Positions 1 through 6,979 of a DNA stretch of 48,709 nucleotides are shown in pieces (within the stretch, counting starts at the first letter, position 1; every line of letters starts with the position of its first letter). This DNA is from an uncultured bacterium (GTDB taxonomy: Bacteria; Bacillota; Limnochordia; DTU080; JAAYLA01). The position numbers were made by a program, and so were the translations under genes. The stretch covers positions 1 to 48,709 of the forward strand of contig CALKAQ010000181.1 in assembly GCA_937983075.1 (NCBI GenBank), read 5' to 3'. The notes under the pieces were generated by a model that did not search any database, was not told the origin of the DNA, and saw only the letters and a program-made list of their open reading frames with translations.

Positions 1-67
1 AGACTTTCTACTGCCACGCGGCCTCGCCAAACTTTTGGACGATCGTTTTCCGCTGAGCCGATCCCAC
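1..67 (-). CDS. possible 5' end of an aspartokinase gene with broken frame (partial)
   Basis: A GTG codon at 67-65 follows a GGAAGG-type ribosome site and opens a frame that soon reads KTIVQKFG, close to the invariant N-terminus of aspartokinases (IVQKFGG). The frame then hits TAG at 10-8. Shifting the frame after the FG codons gives GRVAVES, loosely like the usual continuation, so a small indel (real or a sequencing error) is suggested. In Bacillus subtilis an aspartokinase gene (dapG) lies downstream of spoVFAB. Only about 20 codons are visible, so this is a weak call. Confidence 0.3.
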
Positions 68-70
68 GGG

Positions 71-673
71 TCATCGCACCTTCCGCCGCGCTCGTTCGAT
101 CAAAACCGGCTGCAGCTGCCGCCCGTTCAGCGCCTCGACAATCGTCTCCGGAATGCGGTGAAAATCAGCCACACATGAGTTGGGCTTCTCTTCCGGATTG
201 TCCTGGCCGAACGGCACGAAGTACACCCATTTGGTGTTGAGCAATTTGCCGATGTTGGGTGCGTTGTTTCCCAAAGCGTCGTTGGTGGAAATGGCGAGAA
301 CGACGGGTCGCAAATTACGCAGCGTCCCTTTTGCCGCCATGAGGACCGGCGTATCGGTAAACGCGTTTGCCCACTTGGCGAGCGTATTGCCGGTCATCGG
401 AGCAACGACGAAACAATCAAACGTCTTCCGCTGACCGGTTGGCTCCGCGTCGACAATGCTGGTAATCGGCTTGTTGCCGGTCATTTCTTCGAGCAGGCGG
501 GCGAGATTTTCTCCTTTGCCAAAACGTGTCTCCGTGGTGACGGCGGTATGTGACATGACGGGAACGACCCGCGCCCCCATGCCGATCAGACGCTCCACTT
601 GCGGCAATACCTCATCGTAGCTGCAATGTGAACCACATACTCCCCAACCGATTGTTTTACCTTTTAGACTCAT
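71..673 (-). CDS. dpaB: dipicolinate synthase subunit B (SpoVFB)
   Basis: The second subunit of dipicolinate synthase (200 aa) acts in the mother cell. It converts the dihydrodipicolinate-branch intermediate into dipicolinic acid, which is loaded into the spore core. The protein starts MSLKGKTIGWGVCGSHCSY and shows the flavoprotein-like fold of the CoaB/UbiX type, with GVCGSHC near residues 11-17 and a later VVAPMTGNTLAKWA segment typical of DpaB. The ATG at 673 was chosen because AGGAGG lies 8 nt upstream. A further in-frame ATG at 691 would place that ribosome site inside the gene. It follows dpaA with a gap of about 50 nt and is presumably co-transcribed with it. Confidence 0.93.
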   Translation of the reverse strand: MSLKGKTIGWGVCGSHCSYDEVLPQVERLIGMGARVVPVMSHTAVTTETRFGKGENLARLLEEMTGNKPITSIVDAEPTGQRKTFDCFVVAPMTGNTLAKWANAFTDTPVLMAAKGTLRNLRPVVLAISTNDALGNNAPNIGKLLNTKWVYFVPFGQDNPEEKPNSCVADFHRIPETIVEALNGRQLQPVLIERARRKVR

Positions 674-726
674 TTGTGCAGGCCTCCTCATCGTATGGCT
701 GAGGCTTGCACATGGGATGCCGACGG

Positions 727-1638
727 TTATCCTCGCTCGCTCTCCTCGAGCATCTCCGCCAACATGGCCGGAATGGTCCGGGCGAGAATGCGCCCTGCCG
801 TCAGCGGCGCGACCCGCCCGGGCAGCCCGAGCTCCAAATAGGCCTTGATGCCGAGTTGATCCGCGGCGGCGAAATCGACGCCTCCTGGCTCCGAAGCAAT
901 GTCGATGATGACGCAGTCACGCCTTAATTGTTGCAGTACGGACCGATTGAGGACGAGAGCAGGGACGGTGTTGAAAATCACCTCGCGGTCGCTCAATGCT
1001 GCGGGCAAATCGGACCAAGGTGCTGTTTTCAAGCCCATCTCCTCGGCTCGCGCCTGCTGTGCGGCACGGCGAGCGAGGACGAGCGTATCCGCTCCGAGCG
1101 CATGCAGCATGCGGGCCAATGTGATGCCGCATCGTCCGAAACCGATTACTGCGGCGGCGCTTTGATGGATGGTCACGGGCAGTCGTTCCATGGCCAGCTG
1201 AATGGCGCCTTCCGCGGTGGGAATCGAATTCAGTATTGCGATGGAATCGACTTCAGACGACTGTATGAGCCGAATTTTGTAGCGCTGAGCAAGATGCCTG
1301 ATCACAGGCTTGGCGACGCCAATGAACAACGGCGTCCCCGGTTCCATCGCCCGAAAAGCCGCCTCATCCAACATGAGCGTTGCGTCGGGATCTTCCACTG
1401 CCTTGATGCGCCCGTTCTCATCGGTGTTCGTCATCGGGGCGATGATACCCGCCGCTCCGGTAACCGCTTCAATCACTCCGGAAACCCGGCAAATCCTCGG
1501 ATGATCGAAAGAGCGTCGAAAGCCGCAGGTTACCACGTTTGCTCCCGCATCGGCGAGAGCGTAGGCGAGCACCACCTCCCGTGTATCACCTCCCAGAAGT
1601 GCAACACGACGGTCGGTCAAATCTACCGTCATTCGCAT
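727..1638 (-). CDS. dpaA: dipicolinate synthase subunit A (SpoVFA)
   Basis: The dehydrogenase subunit of dipicolinate synthase (303 aa; the Bacillus subtilis protein is about 297 aa). It has an N-terminal DpaA-specific domain (VALLGGDTREVVLAYALADAG, near residues 12-32, read in short pieces) and a C-terminal Rossmann domain with a GFGRCGITLARMLHALGA nucleotide-binding turn. The reading frame extends far upstream, but the family start is MRMTVDL, with ATG at 1638 and GAGAGGTGG 4 nt before it. A second in-frame ATG at 1632 is also possible. The 149-nt space to dapB holds a candidate sigma-K promoter, which fits the known late mother-cell expression of spoVF. Confidence 0.93.
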   Translation of the reverse strand: MRMTVDLTDRRVALLGGDTREVVLAYALADAGANVVTCGFRRSFDHPRICRVSGVIEAVTGAAGIIAPMTNTDENGRIKAVEDPDATLMLDEAAFRAMEPGTPLFIGVAKPVIRHLAQRYKIRLIQSSEVDSIAILNSIPTAEGAIQLAMERLPVTIHQSAAAVIGFGRCGITLARMLHALGADTLVLARRAAQQARAEEMGLKTAPWSDLPAALSDREVIFNTVPALVLNRSVLQQLRRDCVIIDIASEPGGVDFAAADQLGIKAYLELGLPGRVAPLTAGRILARTIPAMLAEMLEESERG

Positions 1639-1740
1639 CGTTCCACCTCTCAAGTTTGGACCGACAAGGCTACGGAGTGGTTCCGCCGACAACCCCGAGG
1701 ACCAAGGCTCGTGCGGACCCGCGGCTTCCCATGCGCACTG

Positions 1741-1769
1741 CACTATATGCCGCCTGCTATTGGCACGTT
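1741..1769 (-). promoter_or_regulatory. candidate sigma-K promoter for dpaA-dpaB
   Basis: On the minus strand CATATAGTG (1749-1741) matches the sigma-K -10 pattern CATANNNTA at all but the last base. An AAC (1769-1767) lies 17 nt upstream, where sigma-K promoters carry AC. It sits between dapB and dpaA. Sigma-K control of spoVF is established in Bacillus subtilis. The motif is short, so this remains a prediction. Confidence 0.4.
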
Positions 1770-1787
1770 CCAACCGGCACACTAGAC

Positions 1788-2618
1788 TTAGGAGCGGGTT
1801 CCTATCGGCCTGTTGCTGTCAGAAAACAAGATGTTTTCGAGCCCTAGATGAACGCCGCGCAAATTGCCGACGGCCCGCAATGCGGCGAGAACACCCGGCA
1901 TAAAACAGCGGCGGTCGATCGAATCGTGCCGAATGGTCAGCGTTTCGCCCGGCAAACCGAGCAGTACTTCTTGATGGGCTACGTGTCCGGGAAGGCGAAC
2001 GCTGTGGATGCGAACGCCGTTCGCGTTCCCACCCCGGGCGCCTTCGACGACTTCCATTTCGTCCACTTTGGGAACCGGAGCCTGTTCCCACACGCTGCGT
2101 ATCATTTCGGCGGTATGTAATGCCGTGCCGGACGGAGCGTCCCTCTTGTGATCGTGATGCATCTCGATGATTTCGGCCTGCGGAAAGAAGCGGGCCGCTT
2201 CGCGAGCAAAGCGCATCATTAAAACGGCTCCGAGGGCAAAATTCGGTGCATGCAGCACGCCCACGTTTTTCTCGCGTGCCAGCTGATCGATTTCGGCCCA
2301 ATCGTCCTGCGACAAGCCGGTCGTGCCGACGACAGCGTGCAGGCCCCGTTCGACGGCCAAAAGCACATTCTGCTTGACGGTGTCGGGACGAGTAAAATCA
2401 ACCAAAACCGTCGGATTTGCGACCTCAAAAACCGTTGCCAAATCGCCCACGATGGGCACTCCAATGCGTCCGATGCCTGCCCGTTCACCGGCGTCTTCAT
2501 CGATCGCTCCAGGATCGACTGCCGCTACGAGCTGCATATCGTCTGCCTCAGAGACCGCACGTACCGCTTGACTGCCCATATTTCCCGCAGCACCGGCGAT
2601 GACCACTCTGAGTTCCAT
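1788..2618 (-). CDS. dapB: 4-hydroxy-tetrahydrodipicolinate reductase
   Basis: A 276-aa NAD(P)H-dependent reductase of the diaminopimelate/lysine pathway. Its pathway intermediates also feed dipicolinate synthesis. The N-terminal nucleotide-binding motif GAAGNMGSQ lies at residues 9-17. The catalytic His-His/Lys motif is seen in EMHHDHKRDAPSGTA, and the family signature in VVGTTGLSQDD and APNFALGAVL. ATG at 2618 is preceded by AAGGGAG 10 nt upstream. It lies directly upstream of dpaA, so the cell's dihydrodipicolinate-forming step and its diversion to dipicolinate are neighbours. The leader contains two small hairpins (2658-2679 and just upstream). Confidence 0.95.
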   Translation of the reverse strand: MELRVVIAGAAGNMGSQAVRAVSEADDMQLVAAVDPGAIDEDAGERAGIGRIGVPIVGDLATVFEVANPTVLVDFTRPDTVKQNVLLAVERGLHAVVGTTGLSQDDWAEIDQLAREKNVGVLHAPNFALGAVLMMRFAREAARFFPQAEIIEMHHDHKRDAPSGTALHTAEMIRSVWEQAPVPKVDEMEVVEGARGGNANGVRIHSVRLPGHVAHQEVLLGLPGETLTIRHDSIDRRCFMPGVLAALRAVGNLRGVHLGLENILFSDSNRPIGTRS

Positions 2619-2657
2619 GACATCTTGTCTCCCTTCCTGGGCTCAAACCCATGGCTT

Positions 2658-2679
2658 GGCGAGATGCCAGCCTCTCGCC
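2658..2679 (-). promoter_or_regulatory. hairpin in dapB leader
   Basis: A 7-bp inverted repeat GGCGAGA/TCTCGCC with an 8-nt loop lies about 40 nt upstream of the dapB start. A second short dyad (GCTCA/TGAGC) is close by on the far side. No U-run follows either stem, so neither looks like a terminator. I cannot assign a known riboswitch to this 200-nt leader. Confidence 0.3.
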
Positions 2680-2758
2680 TCGCTCACCATGAGCCGTCAA
2701 GAGCATTACCCGAAAGGCATTCGCCACCAACGACGTGAATCCTCGCTGAACGCGACAA

Positions 2759-2794
2759 GACCGGGGCGCACGCAATCGGAGCGTCTCCCCGGTC
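2759..2794 (-). terminator. hairpin downstream of the stress-protein gene
   Basis: An 8-bp GC-rich stem (GACCGGGG/CCCCGGTC) closes a 20-nt loop and lies about 28 nt past the stop codon of the gene ending at 2822. Only a weak T-rich stretch follows on the minus strand (TTGTCGC), so termination may be imperfect or need a factor. Confidence 0.4.
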
Positions 2795-2821
2795 CTGACG
2801 CGGCAAGCGACAAGCTTCGTC

Positions 2822-3292
2822 TTAGCGGAATGACTGGACTTCGTCGGCGCCATACTCTTCCAGAAGACTTTGAACGCGACCGACTTGTTCGTCATCATCC
2901 GTCTCGACGATGGCCAACAGGCGCCCTTGCTTCACGTCCTCTTCGAACTGCTGCCCGGCTTCTTCGGGAATCCCTAAGTCGATAAGTCCCCCGGCAATAC
3001 CGCCCGCGACGGCACCAGTGAGTCCTGCAGCCAATGGGCCGGCAGCCAAAATGGGACCGATTCCGGGAATCGCTATGGCACCGGCTCCGGCCAAAATACC
3101 GCCGAGTGCACCCAATCCGCCTCCCCAGGCGGCACCTTGGGTGATGTCCTCGGTCATGTCGCCGCCATCTTGTCCTTGGTCCTGCCGGGCGACGATGGAA
3201 AGGTCTTCTTCGCTGAAGCCCTCTTCCTGCAGCGCCTCAATGGCTTCGCGGGCACGTTCGCGCGATTCAAAGACGCCTACGATTTTCGTCAT
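2822..3292 (-). CDS. glycine-rich general-stress-type protein (GSP17M/YflT N-domain, glycine-zipper middle)
   Basis: A 156-aa protein. Residues 1-40 (MTKIVGVFESRERAREAIEAL and on) match the general stress protein 17M-like N-terminal domain found in YflT. Residues 50-105 are a long Gly/Ala-rich stretch with GGGLGALGG and GGIAGGL blocks, which resembles a glycine zipper or membrane-inserting segment. The C-terminus returns to an alpha/beta half with VETDDDEQVGRVQSLL. It may therefore attach to or insert into membranes, but no enzymatic motif is visible. ATG at 3292 has a very strong GAGGGGGAG ribosome site. It sits between ymxH and dapB, with a hairpin after it, so it may form its own unit. Confidence 0.7.
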   Translation of the reverse strand: MTKIVGVFESRERAREAIEALQEEGFSEEDLSIVARQDQGQDGGDMTEDITQGAAWGGGLGALGGILAGAGAIAIPGIGPILAAGPLAAGLTGAVAGGIAGGLIDLGIPEEAGQQFEEDVKQGRLLAIVETDDDEQVGRVQSLLEEYGADEVQSFR

Positions 3293-3382
3293 CGCTCTCC
3301 CCCTCGTACGGTTTAATCAACAGCCGAGGGTAGTTTAATCAAAGTCGCCGGGAAACATACGATTGAGCTTTTGGAGGGGCTT

Positions 3383-3664
3383 TCACATGCCGGATTTAGC
3401 GGAGCCGCCGCGCTGCCGTCCGTCGCCCGACTCTTGTGCCGTCCGCAGGTCGACGATGATCAGATCGACGCCGATTTTCCGGATGCCGTGCCACGGAATG
3501 ATCAATTCTCTGCGGTTGAACATGCTGCCGCGGTAGGGAATGACAATGGACTCAATGGTGCCGGTTTCGAAATTGATGATCAAATCGGTTTCACTGACCA
3601 CACCAAGGCGAATGCCCTCATCGATGTCGATGATTTCTTTGCCTGCGAGCTCACTGTACTTCAC
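3383..3664 (-). CDS. ymxH: YlmC/YmxH family PRC-barrel sporulation-associated protein
   Basis: A 93-aa single PRC-barrel-like domain: MKYSELAGKEIIDIDEG, then LGVVSETDLIINFETG and IVIPYRG, ending in a polar Arg/Gly-rich tail. The start is GTG at 3664 with GGAGGCGA 10 nt upstream. In Bacillus subtilis ymxH lies between the M16 peptidase gene and spoVFA. Here it lies between dut/M16 and dapB-dpaA, which supports the name. The family is tied to sporulation by context, and its exact role is unknown. Confidence 0.8.
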   Translation of the reverse strand: MKYSELAGKEIIDIDEGIRLGVVSETDLIINFETGTIESIVIPYRGSMFNRRELIIPWHGIRKIGVDLIIVDLRTAQESGDGRQRGGSAKSGM

Positions 3665-3750
3665 CGCTCATTCGCCTCCAGCCATAGCGACCTCAAACTG
3701 AACCATCGCCCTATCACACTATGCACCAGAGACGAATTCGAGACGAAACC

Positions 3751-4197
3751 CTATATGCCCGTTGAACCGAAGCCGCCGGCGCCGCGCGCGGTCGCTTCCA
3801 GGTGCTCGGCTTCAACAAAATCAGCCACGGCTATCGGCATAAACACCATCTGAGCAATGCGGTCGCCGGGTTCAATGACAACCGTTTCTTTCCCCCGGTT
3901 GAGCATCGGACAGAAAATTTCACCCCGGTAGTCGGCGTCAATGACACCGACATTGTTGGCCAAAACGAGGCCTGAACGCGTGGCGAGCCCGGAACGAGGA
4001 AAAATAAGTCCGACCCAATCCCGCGCAGGCAGAGCGATGGCGATCCCCGTCGGAATCATGACCTGTTCTCCGGGGGCAAGCCGCTTCGGAGCATCGATGC
4101 AGGCCACCAGGTCGACTCCCGCAGCGCCTTCCGTGGCATATTGCGGTATCACCGCTTGCTCTCGCACCCGTTGTACTTGTACTTGAACTTTACGCAT
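3751..4197 (-). CDS. dut: dUTP diphosphatase
   Basis: A 148-aa trimeric-type dUTPase that hydrolyses dUTP to dUMP and keeps uracil out of DNA. All five family motifs are present in order: GAAGVDL (24-30), PRSGLA (67-72), GVIDADYRGE (84-93), GDRIAQMVF (111-119) and the C-terminal RGAGGFGSTG (138-147). The start is ATG at 4197. It overlaps the M16 peptidase stop by 8 nt (ATGCGTAA), which indicates translational coupling. The reading frame continues upstream inside the peptidase gene, but that part has no dUTPase homology. Confidence 0.96.
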   Translation of the reverse strand: MRKVQVQVQRVREQAVIPQYATEGAAGVDLVACIDAPKRLAPGEQVMIPTGIAIALPARDWVGLIFPRSGLATRSGLVLANNVGVIDADYRGEIFCPMLNRGKETVVIEPGDRIAQMVFMPIAVADFVEAEHLEATARGAGGFGSTGI

Positions 4198-5443
4198 GGG
4201 TTTTCTCCTCCAGCACGGCCAACGACGGACCGATGGCAGCCAGCGTCCATGAATCGGGGTTGCCGAAAAGATCGCTGGCCACTCGAACCGTGTCGGCTTC
4301 ATTGACTGCGTCAATTTTGGCGCTGAGCGCATCCGCCTCCAAATACGGCAAATTGAACAATTCGGCCTTGGCCAGGCGGCTCATCCGATTCGCCGTATTT
4401 TCCAGACTGAACAACAACTCACCTTTCAGCTGCGCCTTCGCCCGCTTCAGCTCCTCGCCTCGTACGCCTTCTTCGGCAATGCGGCGGACTTCCGCCTTCA
4501 CGGTATCCAACACCGCCAACGCCTGTTCAGGGCTCGTCCCCGCATAAATGGCGAAAATGCCCGTCTCCGCGAACGCGGCATGGTACGAATACGTAGTATA
4601 CACCAACGCACGTTCTTCCCGGAGTTCCTGAAAAAGGCGGGAACTCATTCCCCCGCCTAAAGCGGTGTCGATCACCTTGACGACAAATCGATCTTCGTGG
4701 CCGCGAGCGAAGCCCAAACCGCCGAAGCATAGGTGCACCTGTTCGGTGTCCTTGATACGGAGGACGCGTCGAGCGCCGGGTTCCGGGATTTGACGGATGA
4801 CCGGACTCATTCCCTGCCGACAGGCGCCAAAACGATCCGCGACCATGCTGACCAACTCATCGTGGTTGACATTGCCTGCCGCAGCGACGACCATGTTGCC
4901 GGCGGTGTAATGCCGCTGCATGTAGTCGATCAGATGGTCGCGCTGCAAGGCTTGAACGCTTGCGGCGTCGCCGAGCACGCTGCGGCCGAGAGGATGGCTG
5001 CCCAGCACCGCATCGGCAAACAGGTCATGGACGAGTTCATCCGGGGAATCCTCATACATTTTGATTTCCTCGATGATGACCTTCTTTTCTTTTTCAATCT
5101 CTCGCTCGTCGAACGTCGAATGCAACAGCATGTCCGCCAACAGGTCGACGGCCAGCGGGATGTCCTCGTCGAGAACACGGGCATAGTAGCACGTGCTCTC
5201 TTTGCCCGTGAATGCGTTGAGCTGCCCGCCGACCGCGTCGATGTCCTCAGCGATGCGCCGGGCGTCTCGACGTTCGGTTCCTTTGAACATCATGTGTTCG
5301 ATAAAATGGGAAATCCCGTTTTCCGCGTCGGTCTCATAACGTGAACCCGCGCGCACCCACACTCCGATCGTCGCCGAGCGAACATACGGAACGTTTTCCG
5401 AAACCACCGTCAACCCATTGTCAAGAACCGTACGCCTGTACAA
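4190..5443 (-). CDS. mlpA: M16 family zinc peptidase (MlpA/YmxG-like)
   Basis: A 417-aa metalloprotease of the processing-peptidase/pitrilysin clan. It has the inverted zinc motif HFIEH (residues 46-50) and a downstream acidic helix VIIEEIKMYEDSP supplying the third ligand. The TTG at 5443 was chosen because AAAGGAG lies 8 nt upstream and the resulting N-terminus MYRRTVLDNGLTVV fits the family. A longer frame (ATG at 5473/5470) would put that ribosome site inside the gene. The context deacetylase-M16-ymxH is the ylxY-mlpA-ymxH order of Bacillus subtilis, with dut inserted after it here. Confidence 0.9.
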   Translation of the reverse strand: MYRRTVLDNGLTVVSENVPYVRSATIGVWVRAGSRYETDAENGISHFIEHMMFKGTERRDARRIAEDIDAVGGQLNAFTGKESTCYYARVLDEDIPLAVDLLADMLLHSTFDEREIEKEKKVIIEEIKMYEDSPDELVHDLFADAVLGSHPLGRSVLGDAASVQALQRDHLIDYMQRHYTAGNMVVAAAGNVNHDELVSMVADRFGACRQGMSPVIRQIPEPGARRVLRIKDTEQVHLCFGGLGFARGHEDRFVVKVIDTALGGGMSSRLFQELREERALVYTTYSYHAAFAETGIFAIYAGTSPEQALAVLDTVKAEVRRIAEEGVRGEELKRAKAQLKGELLFSLENTANRMSRLAKAELFNLPYLEADALSAKIDAVNEADTVRVASDLFGNPDSWTLAAIGPSLAVLEEKTHA

Positions 5444-5503
5444 ACAAACGACTCCTTTTTCTGCTTTCATCAAATCAGCCGATGCAAAATTCCATTGAAA
5501 ACG

Positions 5504-6922
5504 CTAAATTCCTTCCGCTTGGGAAAGCATGGTGCCAACCGAAACCAACTTCAACCCTTTGGCTTGCGCGGTGGCAATGAGGGTCGGCAGAGCTTCCACG
5601 GTATTCCGCCGCGGATGCATCAACACGATGCTGCCGGCAGCCAGCGGTTCGCCGACCCGCTGTACGATGGTCGCAGGTGACGGATCCTGCCAATCGATAG
5701 TATCGAGGGTCCACAAAACGGTTGAAAAGCCAAGTTCGCGCGCTTGGCTGACAATCCGTTCGTCCCATTCGCCGTATGGGGGAGCATACAGTCGAGCGGC
5801 CTGGCCTCCGGTCAGCCGATCGAGCAGTTCTTGATTGGCGAGGATATGCTCCCGCAGCTGGGCGTTCGTCAGCTGTTTCGGATGCGCGTGGGTCAGGCCG
5901 TGATTCGCAATTTCATGCCCCGCATCGACCATCATCCGCACGAGTTCAGGATGCGCTTCAGCCCAGCGGCCCGTTAAAAAAAAAGTCACCTGCACGTTGT
6001 TGCGGGCAAATAAGTCGAGCATCGCGGGAATGTGCTCTTCTCCCCAATCGACGTTGACCGCAAACGAGGCCATGTTTTCAACGCCCTCGACCTCGAACAC
6101 CGCCCCTTCGGGGACCACGGCCGTCGGCGTGCTGTCAAGTTCCTTGGACGACGAGCCGATCGGCCGCTGAATTCCCGTATTGGGATCGATGCGGTAATTG
6201 TCGCGGTAGATGAGTTCGCCGACCGGTACCACTTGGTAGCCACGAGCGGCCAATTCCGGCAGCAAAATTTCCACCGCTTCCGGCGTATGCTTGCCGGCAT
6301 TATGAAAGAGCACGATTTCGCCCGGTGCCAAGTTGTCGAGTACACGGCGAACCATGAAACCTGCGCTGACGTCTTTCCAATCGAGTGAATCGATGGACCA
6401 TTGAATGGTGTAATACCCGAGCTCGTTCGCGACCTCGATGACTTTGTTGCTGTACTCACCGAACGGCGGTCGGAACAACACCGGATCCTTGCCCGTCAAC
6501 TCTTTCAACAGTGCGTGGTTTTTTTCCAGGTCTTCTTTTATTTGCGCTTTCGTCAATTGGTTCATATGGGGATGCGAGTAGCTGTGCGTTTCGACCTCGT
6601 GGCCGGCGGCAGCGATCTTCCGCACATAATCGGGATGTTCCTCGATCCAGTAGCCTGCGAGGAAGAACGTCGTCTTGACTCCGTGTCTGTCCAAAATCTC
6701 CAGGAGGCGATCGGTGTTCTCAGTTCCCCATGTCGCGTCGAACGAAAAGGCGATTTTTTTCTCCGGTGTATCGACTTTGTAAATGGGAACGAGACGTCCG
6801 CTCACCAACGAAGCCACGCTTTGAACGGCCGGACCAACCATCCATACGGCCGAGGCGATGATCAGTCCAACCAGGCAAATGGCCAACACCAAAGCACGCC
6901 GTCGTCCTATCAACACGAACAT
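5504..6922 (-). CDS. polysaccharide deacetylase with two tandem NodB domains (YlxY-like)
   Basis: A 472-aa membrane-anchored protein with one TM segment (about residues 12-34) and two NodB-homology domains. Domain 1 (about 55-240) has FDATWG with Asp62, the metal-binding HSYSHP (His113, His117) and RPPFGEYS, like PdaB/YlxY enzymes. Domain 2 (about 275-470) keeps NHGLTHAHP (His341, His345) and APPYGEWD. At the first motif, however, it reads NVDWGEEH, with Asn in place of the catalytic Asp and Asp two residues later. Bacillus subtilis YlxY, in the same neighbourhood, is only about 319 aa, so this one looks duplicated or fused. ATG at 6922 has AAAAGGAG 9 nt upstream. A GTG further up lacks such a site. 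Confidence 0.88.
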   Translation of the reverse strand: MFVLIGRRRALVLAICLVGLIIASAVWMVGPAVQSVASLVSGRLVPIYKVDTPEKKIAFSFDATWGTENTDRLLEILDRHGVKTTFFLAGYWIEEHPDYVRKIAAAGHEVETHSYSHPHMNQLTKAQIKEDLEKNHALLKELTGKDPVLFRPPFGEYSNKVIEVANELGYYTIQWSIDSLDWKDVSAGFMVRRVLDNLAPGEIVLFHNAGKHTPEAVEILLPELAARGYQVVPVGELIYRDNYRIDPNTGIQRPIGSSSKELDSTPTAVVPEGAVFEVEGVENMASFAVNVDWGEEHIPAMLDLFARNNVQVTFFLTGRWAEAHPELVRMMVDAGHEIANHGLTHAHPKQLTNAQLREHILANQELLDRLTGGQAARLYAPPYGEWDERIVSQARELGFSTVLWTLDTIDWQDPSPATIVQRVGEPLAAGSIVLMHPRRNTVEALPTLIATAQAKGLKLVSVGTMLSQAEGI

Positions 6923-6979
6923 GGCATCGTTCTCCTTTTGGAGTTTGTCTGCCACAATGCTATTTTTGCGATCGGCCTC

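Noticed and set aside
928..1785. Long plus-strand open frame opposite dpaA
   Set aside because: It lies fully antisense to a confidently identified gene, lacks a ribosome site and encodes no recognisable protein; GC-rich codon bias creates such frames all along the window.
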